Assembly: GCF_014649035.1 (NCBI RefSeq) | Contig: NZ_BMSG01000002.1 | Location: 186,001 to 250,000 of the forward strand | Direction of reading: 5' to 3' | Length of the DNA: 64,000 bases | Source: Streptomyces sindenensis | GTDB lineage: Bacteria; Actinomycetota; Actinomycetes; Streptomycetales; Streptomycetaceae | Part shown: in pieces, positions 1 to 7,769 of the stretch | Layout: each line of letters opens with the position of its first letter | How positions within the stretch are numbered: position 1 is the first letter of the stretch | Made by a program: the position numbers and the translations under genes | The notes under the pieces: generated by a model | What the model was told of the DNA's origin: nothing | Seen by the model: only the letters and a program-made list of their open reading frames with translations | Database searches by the model: none

Positions 1-487
1 GAGAGCCCACATAGAGGATGAGCAGCGGCACACCGGTGAGGATGAAGAGCGCCGAGGCGGTGGCGGCGAACTTCGCGACCACGTAGTCGGCCCGCTCGAT
101 CGGCCGCGAGAAGTACAGGGGGACGCTCTTGAAGCGGAGGTCCCTGGACACCGCCTGCGGGGCCTGGGCGGCGATGAAGAGGCCGATCACGGCCTGGAGG
201 TAGATCGCGTACGAGGTGTACTCGATCACCAGTTTGGTGGCGTCCGGCGCGGCCATGGAGACCGCCACCAGGATCGCCGCGACCAGCGCCATCACGCCGA
301 ACAGCAGCATGGGCAGCACCTTGGACTTGGCGGAACGGCCCAGTCCGAAGGAGCCCCGCAGGGTCTGCGAGAACAGGGAGCGGCGGGCGTAGGCCCGGCC
401 CAGCCGCGGTCCGTCGTAGGAGCGGTAGCCGATGTTGTGGATCCGGGAGGCGTCGCGCCCGGCCGCGGCCTTGGTCTCAGTGCTCAT
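1..487 (-). CDS. ABC transporter permease (partial)
   Basis: Membrane subunit of an ABC transporter; the C-terminus lies beyond the left edge of the window. From the ATG at 485-487 about 162 residues can be read, beginning MSTETKAAAGRD. A cytoplasmic stretch of about 55 residues precedes the first hydrophobic segment (LPMLLFGVMALVAAILVAV), followed by further hydrophobic segments around residues 90-110 and 140-160. The start overlaps the end of the upstream ATPase gene by 11 bases, which implies translational coupling. The transported substrate cannot be told from sequence. This start was too close to the window edge to appear as a complete ORF and was read directly from the bases. Confidence 0.85.
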   Translation of the reverse strand, partial: MSTETKAAAGRDASRIHNIGYRSYDGPRLGRAYARRSLFSQTLRGSFGLGRSAKSKVLPMLLFGVMALVAAILVAVSMAAPDATKLVIEYTSYAIYLQAVIGLFIAAQAPQAVSRDLRFKSVPLYFSRPIERADYVVAKFAATASALFILTGVPLLILYVGS

Positions 488-1514
488 CGCGACCGCTTCC
501 CTTCTGCTGGACGACCCCGGCGGTGGTGGCCGCGGCCGGGACGGCGGCTGTCCGCGCCGCGCCCTGTTCGGTACGGAAGACCTCGGCGATCTGGTGGCGG
601 CGCTGTTCCATGCGGACCAGGCCGAGCCCGAGTCCGGCGACGCTGTCGCGGACCACGTCGTACGTCTCCTCGCCCGTCGCCTCGATCAGCAGGATGTGGC
701 CCGCGCCCGGCAGCCCCTCCGTGTCGATGCCGTCGTGGCCGATGAGCGTGACCCCGGCGTCGGTGAGGACCTCGCGCAGCGCGCCGGTGCCGTCGGGGTG
801 CGTTTCACTGTCGGTCACCTCGACCGCGAGGGTCGCGGTGGTCTGGGTGAAGTCGCTGGTGGCGCTGGAACGCAGCAGGGTTCCGCCGTCGATGACGACG
901 ACGTGGTCGCAGGTGCGTTCCAGCTCGCCCAGGAGGTGCGAGGTCACCAGGACGGAGATGCCGAAGTCGGTGTGGATCCGGCGGATCAGACCGAGCATCT
1001 CGTCCCGGCCGACCGGGTCGAGTCCGTTGGTCGGCTCGTCGAGCAGGACCAGCTGGGGGTCGTGGACGAGGGCCTGGGCCAGCTTGACCCGCTGCTTCAT
1101 GCCGGTCGAGTAGCCGCCGATGGGGCGGTAGCGCTCCTCGTAGAGGCCGACGTGGCGCAGGGTGTCGGCCGTGCGCTCGCGGGCCGCGGTGGGCGGCAGC
1201 CCCGACATGCGCGCCATGTGCACGACGAACTCGGTCGCCGAGACGTCGGGCGGCAGGCAGTCGTGCTCGGGCATGTATCCCACCCGTTCCCGGATGGCCG
1301 CGCCGCTGGTCGCGACGTCGAGCCCGAGCACCTCGGCCCGGCCTTCGGTGGCGGGGGAAAGACCCAGCAGGATCTTGATCAGTGTGGACTTGCCTGCTCC
1401 GTTGGAACCCACCAGACCGGTCACACCCGGTCCGATGTCCAACGTGAGCCGGTCAAGCGCGGTCACCCGGGGGAACCGCATGCTCAGGGCTTCGGTAGCG
1501 ATTACGGCTGTCAC
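477..1514 (-). CDS. ABC transporter ATP-binding protein
   Basis: ATPase subunit that energises the neighbouring permease. The Walker A motif GSNGAGKST is at about residues 36-44, the signature is the variant STGMKQR, and Walker B is LVLLDEPTNGLDP with the H-loop following (SVLVTSHLL). The C-terminal third after the nucleotide-binding domain is typical of CcmA-like exporters. GTG at 1512-1514 (VTAVIATEAL) is chosen because homologous proteins begin just before the ATEALSxRFPRVTALD segment; the open frame runs further upstream to 1592 without family similarity. No strong ribosome binding site is visible. Divergent from the M24 gene across a gap of about 230 bases. Confidence 0.88.
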   Translation of the reverse strand: MTAVIATEALSMRFPRVTALDRLTLDIGPGVTGLVGSNGAGKSTLIKILLGLSPATEGRAEVLGLDVATSGAAIRERVGYMPEHDCLPPDVSATEFVVHMARMSGLPPTAARERTADTLRHVGLYEERYRPIGGYSTGMKQRVKLAQALVHDPQLVLLDEPTNGLDPVGRDEMLGLIRRIHTDFGISVLVTSHLLGELERTCDHVVVIDGGTLLRSSATSDFTQTTATLAVEVTDSETHPDGTGALREVLTDAGVTLIGHDGIDTEGLPGAGHILLIEATGEETYDVVRDSVAGLGLGLVRMEQRRHQIAEVFRTEQGAARTAAVPAAATTAGVVQQKGSGRDEH

Positions 1515-1741
1515 GGAAATGACGGTAGTGGCGCGGACCACAGGGGTCGTCAGCCCTGACGGTTGGATCCGCGTCAGACTCCAGGCGTACACGCCAGTAG
1601 GGGGACACGTCGTGGATCCACCGCGGAACCGGGGTTTTCCCCAGGCCGCGCACCCCTCTTGACGCAGCCGCCGGACATTGTCACATTCATCAGTGTCACG
1701 TTACGGGCACGTACCGCACACGGCAGGGAACGGACGGTGGC

Positions 1742-2602
1742 ATGACCGGCTTGGCCAAGGCAGTACAGGGCACCAACTCCCCGGAGCTGCGGGGGTTCAG
1801 AGAGGTTCAGCGTCTGGCCTACGCCTGCGCGGAGGCGGTCGCCGGTCAGTTGCGCTCGGGTGTGACCGAGCGCGAGGCGGCCCGGATGCAGCGCGTGTGG
1901 CTGCGCGAGCGCGGTGTGCGCGACTGGTTCCACCTGCCGTTCGCCTGGTTCGGGGACCGTACGGCGTTCGCCGGTTTCAAGGTGCCGCTGCAGTTCTTCC
2001 CGACCGACCGGAAGCTGGAGCCGGGCATGCCGTTCATCCTCGACATGGCCCCGGTGTACAAGGGGTACACCGCCGATGTCGGGTACGCGGGATGCCTCGG
2101 CCTCAACCCGCTGCACGACAGGCTGCTGGCCGATCTGGAGGCCCACCGCGGGCTGATCCTGCGCGGGGTGCGCGAACGCCGCTCCTTGCGCGAGATCTAC
2201 GAGGACGTCGAACGCCTCATGACCGCCCAGGGATACGCCAACCGGCACCGGGCCTACCCCTTCGGCGTGATCGCCCACAAGGTCGACCGTGTCACCGAAC
2301 GCCGTTGGTCCCCGCAGGTGTTCGGCTTCGGGACGCAGGCCCTCAAGGGGCTCGTGAGCGACGCGCTGCGCGGCCACCGGGAGGGCTGGTCGCCGCTGTG
2401 GAGCCCCTACCGCTTCTCCGACCACCCGCCGCAGCCGGGCCTGTGGGCGGTCGAACCCCACCTCGGATTCCGGGGTACGGGCGCGAAGTTCGAGGAGATC
2501 CTGGTCGTCACCGACTCCAAGGACCCCGAGCAGAGCGCTTTCTGGCTGGACGACGATCTGCCGCATGTGCGGCGCTGGGCCGAGGAGAAGGTGGCGGCGT
2601 GA
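1742..2602 (+). CDS. M24 family metallopeptidase-like protein
   Basis: A creatinase/methionine-aminopeptidase fold (M24) protein of 286 residues. The five residues that bind the two metal ions in this family can all be matched: Asp in FILDMAP, Asp in YTADVGY, His in GVIAHKV, Glu in WAVEPHL and Glu in KFEEILVV. It is therefore probably an active metal-dependent hydrolase; whether the substrate is a peptide or a C-N bond compound is unknown. It is the first gene of a three-gene operon: its TGA overlaps the GTG of the hydrolase/SDR gene by four bases (GTGA). Confidence 0.8.
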   Translation: MTGLAKAVQGTNSPELRGFREVQRLAYACAEAVAGQLRSGVTEREAARMQRVWLRERGVRDWFHLPFAWFGDRTAFAGFKVPLQFFPTDRKLEPGMPFILDMAPVYKGYTADVGYAGCLGLNPLHDRLLADLEAHRGLILRGVRERRSLREIYEDVERLMTAQGYANRHRAYPFGVIAHKVDRVTERRWSPQVFGFGTQALKGLVSDALRGHREGWSPLWSPYRFSDHPPQPGLWAVEPHLGFRGTGAKFEEILVVTDSKDPEQSAFWLDDDLPHVRRWAEEKVAA

Positions 2603-4371
2603 ATCTGTCTCAGGCGCGTGAGCGGACCGTGCGTACGGGAGGCGTCGAGCTGTGCGTCGCCGAGCTGGGCGACGCGGGGCGGCCGACCGTGGTGCTGGTC
2701 CACGGCTATCCGGACAGCAAGGAGGTCTGGTCGGACGTCGCCGTACGGCTGGCCGAGCACTGGCACGTGGTGCTGTACGACGTGCGGGGGCACGGCAGGT
2801 CCACCGCCCCGAAGCCGCTGCGCGGCGGCTTCACCCTGGAGAAGCTGACCGACGACTTCCTCGCCGTGATCGACACGGTCAGCCCGGACCGCCCGGTGCA
2901 CGTGGTCGGCCACGACTGGGGATCCGTCCAGTCCTGGGAGTTCGTCACGGTCGGCCGGACCGAGGGCCGGATCGCCTCCTTCACCTCGATGTCCGGGCCG
3001 TCCCTCGACCACTTCGGGCACTGGATCAAGCGCCGGATGACCCGCCCCACCCCGCGCAAGGTGGGTCAACTGCTCGGCCAGGGAGCCAAATCCTGGTACG
3101 TGTACATGCTCCACACCCCCGCCCTGCCGGAGCTCGCCTGGCGCGGGCCGCTCGGCAAACGCTGGCCGCGGATCCTGGAGCGGCTGGAGAAGGTGCCGGC
3201 GGGCGACTACCCCACCGCCTCCCTCCCGAACGACGCGGCGCACGGTGCCTGGCTCTACCGCGACAACGTCCGCGCCCGGCTGCGCAGGCCCCGCCCGGAC
3301 GCCTACGCCCACGCACCGGTGCAGCTGATCACCCCGACCGGGGACTCCTTCCTCTCCGAGCGGCTCTACGACGGCCTGGAGGACTGGGTCCCCACGCTGG
3401 TACGCCGCTCACTGCCGGCCAAGCACTGGGTGCCCCGCACCCGGCCGGACCAGCTCGCCTCCTGGATCGACGAGTTCGTCACCGCGAACGAGTCCGCCGC
3501 GCGGGACGGCGGGCCCGTGCAGCAGACGGTGGCGCAGGGGCCCTACGCAGAGCGGTTCGGCGGTCAGCTGGTCCTGGTGACGGGCGCGGCCTCCGGGATC
3601 GGGCGGGCCACGGCGTTCGCGTTCGCCGAGGCGGGCGCCCGGATCGTGGCCGTGGACCGCGACGCGGAGGGCGCCGCCCGCACCGCCGAGATGGCGCGGC
3701 TGATCGGGGCGCCCGCGGCCTGGGGCGAGGTCGTGGACGTCGGCGACGAGGCCGAGATGGAGAAGCTCGCCGCCCGGGTCGCCGCCGAGTACGGAATCGT
3801 CGACGTCCTGGTCAACAACGCCGGGATCGGACTCTCCGGATCCTTCCTGGAGACCACGAGCGAGGAGTGGAAGAAGGTCCTGGACGTCAATCTGTGGGGA
3901 GTCATCCACGGCTGCCGGTTCTTCGGGAAGCAGATGGCGGACCGCGGCCAGGGCGGCCACATCGTCAACACCGCTTCGGCCGCGGCCTTCCTGCCCTCCC
4001 GGGTGCTGCCCGCGTACAGCACGTCGAAGGCGGCCGTGCTGATGCTCAGCGAGTGCCTGCGGGCCGAGCTGGCGGAGAAGTCGATCGGGGTGAGCGCGAT
4101 ATGCCCCGGCATCGTCAGCACCAACATCACCGCCACCACGCGGTTCGCCGGGGCCGACGCGGCGGAGGAGGAGCGGCTTCAGAAGCGGACGAGCCGGGCC
4201 TACGGACGGCGCAACTACCCCCCTACGAGGGTCGCCGACGCCATCCTGCGGGCAGTGGTGCGCAACCAGGCCGTCGTCCCGGTGACCCCGGAGGCGCGCG
4301 GCGCCCGGCTGCTGTCCCGGCTGAGCCCGGGGACGCTGCGCTCCGTGGCCCGGCTGAAGCCGCCGCTGTGA
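2599..4371 (+). CDS. Alpha/beta hydrolase fused to short-chain dehydrogenase
   Basis: A two-domain protein of 590 residues. Residues about 1-300 are an alpha/beta hydrolase: oxyanion region VLVHGYPDSKEVW and nucleophile-elbow position GHDWGS, with Asp rather than Ser as in haloalkane dehalogenase and epoxide hydrolase relatives. Residues about 320-590 are an SDR oxidoreductase: cofactor motif TGAASGIG, NNAG motif, catalytic Ser in NTASAAAF and YSTSK for the Tyr-x3-Lys pair. This suggests sequential hydrolysis and alcohol oxidation (or ketone reduction) of one substrate; that is inference. The GTG start overlaps the upstream stop and the gene's own TGA overlaps the MerR start, so the three genes are translationally coupled. 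Confidence 0.85.
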   Translation: MNLSQARERTVRTGGVELCVAELGDAGRPTVVLVHGYPDSKEVWSDVAVRLAEHWHVVLYDVRGHGRSTAPKPLRGGFTLEKLTDDFLAVIDTVSPDRPVHVVGHDWGSVQSWEFVTVGRTEGRIASFTSMSGPSLDHFGHWIKRRMTRPTPRKVGQLLGQGAKSWYVYMLHTPALPELAWRGPLGKRWPRILERLEKVPAGDYPTASLPNDAAHGAWLYRDNVRARLRRPRPDAYAHAPVQLITPTGDSFLSERLYDGLEDWVPTLVRRSLPAKHWVPRTRPDQLASWIDEFVTANESAARDGGPVQQTVAQGPYAERFGGQLVLVTGAASGIGRATAFAFAEAGARIVAVDRDAEGAARTAEMARLIGAPAAWGEVVDVGDEAEMEKLAARVAAEYGIVDVLVNNAGIGLSGSFLETTSEEWKKVLDVNLWGVIHGCRFFGKQMADRGQGGHIVNTASAAAFLPSRVLPAYSTSKAAVLMLSECLRAELAEKSIGVSAICPGIVSTNITATTRFAGADAAEEERLQKRTSRAYGRRNYPPTRVADAILRAVVRNQAVVPVTPEARGARLLSRLSPGTLRSVARLKPPL

Positions 4372-5417
4372 CGGGGGCCGGGGCGGACATGGGGACAGGG
4401 GCCGTGACCGGGACGGGGACCGGGACCGGGGCCGGGGCGGACGTGGGGGCAGGGACCGGAGCCGGGGCCGGGGCCGGAGCCGGGGCCAGGGTCGCCGAGT
4501 ACCGGATCGAGGACCTGGCGCACGCCAGCGGGGCCACGGTGCGCACGATCCGTGCCTATCAGGACCGGGGGCTGCTCCCGACGCCCGAGCGGCGCGGTCG
4601 GGCCAACGTGTACCGGGAGGCCCATCTGGCCCGGCTGCGGCAGATCGCGGACCTGCTCGACCGGGGCTACACCCTGGCCAGCATCAAGGAGCTGCTGGAG
4701 GCGTGGGACGCGGGGCGGGGGCTCGGCGGAGTGCTCGGGCTCGTCGCGGAGGTGCAGGGGCCGTGGACGGACGAGAAGGCGGACCGGATCACCCGAACGG
4801 AGCTGGACGCCAAGTTCGGCGGCGGGCAGGACGACGAGGCGATCGCGGAGGCCGTGGCGCTCGGCGTACTGGAGCGCGTGCCCGGCCGGGACGACGAGTT
4901 CCTCGTACCCAGCCCGCAAGAGCTGTCGGTGGCAGCCGAGTTGTACGCGGCCGGGGTCCCGCTGACAGCAATCTCCGGCCATCTGCGGGAGCTTCGCGGC
5001 CAGGTCGAGCACATCGCCTCCCGTTTCCTGGAGTTCACCACCGAGCACGTCTTCGCCCGCTATCTCGGCCATCGTCCGCCCACCGACGCCGACGCGGCCG
5101 AGGCGGCATCGCTGGTACGCCGGCTGCGGCCGCTCGCCCAGCAGACGGTCGACGCGGAACTGGCCCGCGCCATGCGGACGTTCGCCACCCGCCATCTGCA
5201 TCACCACCTCGGCGCAAAGGAGACGGCGATCGCCGAGAACGCCACCCGTCCCGTCCTGCTGCCGGCCCGGACAACACGGGCCGTGCAGGAGCTGGTTGGC
5301 GCGGACCGGGTCGCGGAGTTCATCACGGCGGCCGCCGAACGCGAGGTGCAGGCACGCACCTTGGACGCGCTGGCCTCATCTCACGCAAGAGACAATAAAG
5401 TTGACGAAAGTGGTTAA
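4368..5417 (+). CDS. MerR family transcriptional regulator
   Basis: 349 residues if started at the GTG at 4368, which overlaps the previous stop as GTGA. The winged helix-turn-helix begins near residue 45 with YRIEDLAHASGATVRTIRAY and continues through DRGLLPTPERRG. The long C-terminal half (about 200 residues) is a ligand-binding or dimerisation region without recognisable metal-binding cysteines. The first 40 or so residues are a low-complexity Gly/Ala/Thr run encoded by an imperfect minisatellite (4373-4490); a start at the ATG at 4389, or further in, would remove part of it. Likely regulates its own operon (M24 and hydrolase/SDR). Confidence 0.85.
   Translation: MTGAGADMGTGAVTGTGTGTGAGADVGAGTGAGAGAGAGARVAEYRIEDLAHASGATVRTIRAYQDRGLLPTPERRGRANVYREAHLARLRQIADLLDRGYTLASIKELLEAWDAGRGLGGVLGLVAEVQGPWTDEKADRITRTELDAKFGGGQDDEAIAEAVALGVLERVPGRDDEFLVPSPQELSVAAELYAAGVPLTAISGHLRELRGQVEHIASRFLEFTTEHVFARYLGHRPPTDADAAEAASLVRRLRPLAQQTVDAELARAMRTFATRHLHHHLGAKETAIAENATRPVLLPARTTRAVQELVGADRVAEFITAAAEREVQARTLDALASSHARDNKVDESG
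4373..4490 (+). repeat. GGGRCC-type minisatellite in MerR N-terminus
   Basis: A run of six-base units (GGGACC, GGGGCC, GGAGCC, GGGGCG) codes for the Gly/Ala/Thr-rich start of the MerR protein. Within it a longer direct repeat is visible: the block GGGGCCGGGGCGGAC followed by ATGGGGACAGGG recurs about 54 bases later as GTGGGGGCAGGG. This is the mark of slippage or unequal exchange. It probably lies at or before the true translation start and may vary between strains. Confidence 0.7.
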
Positions 5418-5429
5418 ATCGCCCGCCAG

Positions 5430-5483
5430 TTGTCCACAGAGTGGCCAAATAGCCTGTGGATAAGTTGAGTTGGCTGTGGATCA
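5430..5483 (+). promoter_or_regulatory. Cluster of three DnaA-box-like sequences
   Basis: TTGTCCACA at 5430-5438 matches the Streptomyces DnaA-box consensus exactly. TGTGGATAA at 5455-5463 is the complement of TTATCCACA, the classical R-box. TGTGGATCA at 5475-5483 differs from it by one base. Two are on one strand and one on the other, within 54 bases of an A+T-richer gap upstream of kptA. They may titrate DnaA or bring kptA under DnaA control. Confidence 0.55.
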
Positions 5484-5565
5484 AACATCGGTACGGAGAA
5501 AGACGAAAAGAAGCCTGTAAGAAATCCGGATGCACCGATGAACCGCGCACGGGCACGCTGACGCC

Positions 5566-6108
5566 ATGGACGAACGTCGCACCGTCAAGGTGTCCAAGTA
5601 CCTCTCGAAACATCTGCGGCACCAGCCGGAGCGCATCGGCATCACCCTCGACGACCACGGCTGGGTGGGTGTCGAGACGCTGCTGAGCGCGGCGGCCTCA
5701 CACGGCTTCGCCATCAGCCGCGCCGAGCTCGACCACGTGGTCGCCGTCAACGACAAACGCCGCTTCGCGGTGGACGGCGACCGCATCTGCGCCAACCAGG
5801 GCCACACCGTCGCCGTGGACCTGGACCTGCCGCCGGCCGAACCGCCCGCGTACCTCTACCACGGCACGGTCGCCCGGGTGATGGACGCGATCCGGACCGA
5901 GGGCCTGCGCCCCATGACCCGCCACCATGTGCATCTGTCGCCCGACCGGGAGACGGCCACCCGGGTCGGCGCCCGCCGCGGCCGCCCCCTCGTCCTCACC
6001 GTGAACGCGGGCGCGATGCACCGCGCGGGCCACGTCTTCCGGGTCAGCGCCAACGGTGTCTGGCTCGCCGACGCCGTACCGCCGGAGTTCCTGCTCCTGC
6101 GCGGCTGA
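5566..6108 (+). CDS. kptA: RNA 2'-phosphotransferase (Tpt1/KptA)
   Basis: Transfers a 2'-phosphate from RNA to NAD+. The 180-residue length fits the family. An N-terminal winged-helix part (VSKYLSKHLRHQPERIGI) carries the conserved Arg-His pair, and the ADP-ribosyltransferase-like core carries LYHGT, RHHVHLS and the Arg-rich GARRGRPLVL. In fungi the enzyme completes tRNA splicing; in bacteria without such a ligase its physiological substrate is uncertain. It stands alone, with DnaA-box-like sequences upstream. Confidence 0.92.
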   Translation: MDERRTVKVSKYLSKHLRHQPERIGITLDDHGWVGVETLLSAAASHGFAISRAELDHVVAVNDKRRFAVDGDRICANQGHTVAVDLDLPPAEPPAYLYHGTVARVMDAIRTEGLRPMTRHHVHLSPDRETATRVGARRGRPLVLTVNAGAMHRAGHVFRVSANGVWLADAVPPEFLLLRG

Positions 6109-6496
6109 CGGCCCGGCCGGAACAGGCATCCGGAGTCCCTTTCCGCATGGGCGACCTGGGAAAACTCTCTGAATCGGAAGGCAGCACCGACGGAGCGAAG
6201 GCGTAAGCCCAGCTGTCGTGTGAACACACGGAAACGCCATCCCGACTGCCCTGGATTCATCCAGAGTGCCCGAAAGGGCGCTTCGGGCGATGACGCCTAA
6301 CCTTCTTGACGTCTCATTGAATGGATGCTTAAGGTCTTGATCGTTTGGTGATTCTACTTGCAGGTAGAACCTGCGCGGGGGATGTAGTAACAGTGCTCGG
6401 AATACGTAGATCGACCGTGGTGATGCGGCCCGAAGGTTCCCGGACGGTGGTTCTTGGCCACCGATGTTCGCGGAAGCAGGCCGAAAGCTCGACAAC
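6109..6496. other. Intergenic region before the exporter gene
   Basis: About 390 bases without a convincing gene and visibly richer in A+T than the surroundings. It carries a TTGAC element at 6306-6310 and two overlapping inverted repeats: TTCTAC (6352-6357) with GTAGAA (6364-6369), and CAGGT-AGA-ACCTG at 6361-6373. These are candidate operator or promoter elements for the downstream gene cluster. Confidence 0.4.
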
Positions 6497-7729
6497 GTGT
6501 CCGTAAAGACCACCGAGAAGGGCACTCCAGAGTTCTCGCGTCTTCTTAAGGCGCCCGTCTTCAGGCGGTTCTTCCTCAGCCGGGCCATTTCCCTCATCGG
6601 TGACGCGGTGGTGCCGACCGCGCTGGCTCTCAGCCTCGTGGCACGAGACGCCTCCGCCGTGTGGCTCGGTGCCATGATGGCTGCGGCCATCCTGCCCAAG
6701 GTCCTGCTGCTGGCCCTCGGCGGAGTGGCCGCCGACCGGCTCCCCAAGCAGCCGCTGATGATCGCTTCCTCGATCGTGTGCGGTCTCGCCCAGCTCGGCA
6801 CGGCTGCCACGTTCATCGGCGGCATGTCCCTGTGGTGGGGCCTCGCCTGCCAGATCGTCTTCGGCATGTCGATGGCGATCGGCTATCCCGCGATGTTCGG
6901 GTACCTGCCGCACTGCGTCGACTCGAAGAACCTCGGAGCCGCCAACGCGTTCATCGGCGCGTGGACCGGAATGGCCTCGCTGCTCGGTCCGACGGTGGCA
7001 GCGGTCTCCGCCGCGCTCGGACCGCCCGCCCTCGCGCTCGCCGTGGACGGGGTGTCCTTCCTGGTCAGCGCCGCGCTCCTGGTGGGCCTGCCGTACGGAG
7101 GGCCCACCGGTCGGACGGAAGGCGCGGCAGCAGGGCTGCGCGAGGGGTGGCAAGCGCTGCGCGGGCTGTCCTGGCTGCTGCGGATGACGGTGGTCGACAG
7201 TCTCATCCTGCTCCTGGTCGCCGCGCCCTTCATGGTGCTCGGCCCGGGCATCGTGCAGCACCTCACCCCGAACGGGTGGGCCCTGTTGATGGTCTCCTTC
7301 GCGGCGGGCGAACTGCTCGGCAGCCTCGCGTGCGGCCGCCTACGGCTGCGTCGTCCGATCCTGACCGCCGCACTCGGGCTGCTGGCCATGGGGCTGCCGC
7401 CCTTGCTGCTGGCCGCAGGTGCCGGAGTACCGGCCCTGTGCGTCGCGCAGTTCCTCGCGGGTGCCGGCATCGCCGCGTACGGCGTGCTCGTCAACACCGC
7501 CATCCAACAGAACGTTCCGGCCGATCGTCTCTCCCGCGTGGGGGCGATCTCCTCGATCGGCTCGTTCGCCTTCCTGCCGCTCGGATACGTGCTCGCCCCG
7601 CTCATCGCGGGCGTCGTCGGCCCCGAACCGGTGCTGTGGATCGCCGCGATCTGGACGGTCGCCTCCGTCAGCGCGCTGGTCGCGGACCGTACCCTCCGCG
7701 AATTCGGCCCCCCAGTCGCCTCCGAATAA
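6497..7729 (+). CDS. MFS transporter
   Basis: Integral membrane exporter of about 410 residues with around 12 hydrophobic segments, for example AVWLGAMMAAAILPKVLLLA. A short basic N-terminus precedes FSRLLKAPVFRRFFLSRAIS, typical of the MFS_3/enterobactin-exporter type. The loop between helices 2 and 3 holds GGVAADRLPKQ, the usual MFS signature position. GTG at 6497 is preferred; an in-frame ATG at 6464 would add 11 residues, and neither has a clear ribosome binding site. It precedes the acyltransferase/methylase operon and is a candidate product-export or self-resistance pump. Confidence 0.82.
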   Translation: MSVKTTEKGTPEFSRLLKAPVFRRFFLSRAISLIGDAVVPTALALSLVARDASAVWLGAMMAAAILPKVLLLALGGVAADRLPKQPLMIASSIVCGLAQLGTAATFIGGMSLWWGLACQIVFGMSMAIGYPAMFGYLPHCVDSKNLGAANAFIGAWTGMASLLGPTVAAVSAALGPPALALAVDGVSFLVSAALLVGLPYGGPTGRTEGAAAGLREGWQALRGLSWLLRMTVVDSLILLLVAAPFMVLGPGIVQHLTPNGWALLMVSFAAGELLGSLACGRLRLRRPILTAALGLLAMGLPPLLLAAGAGVPALCVAQFLAGAGIAAYGVLVNTAIQQNVPADRLSRVGAISSIGSFAFLPLGYVLAPLIAGVVGPEPVLWIAAIWTVASVSALVADRTLREFGPPVASE

Positions 7730-7769
7730 TTCCGGAGCACGGCAGGGCAGTAGCCCCGAAAGATCTCTC

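Noticed and set aside
432..1559. Long plus-strand open frame opposite the ABC ATPase gene
   Set aside because: It is antisense to a clear ATPase gene with all motifs; its sequence has no family features and reflects high-G+C codon bias.
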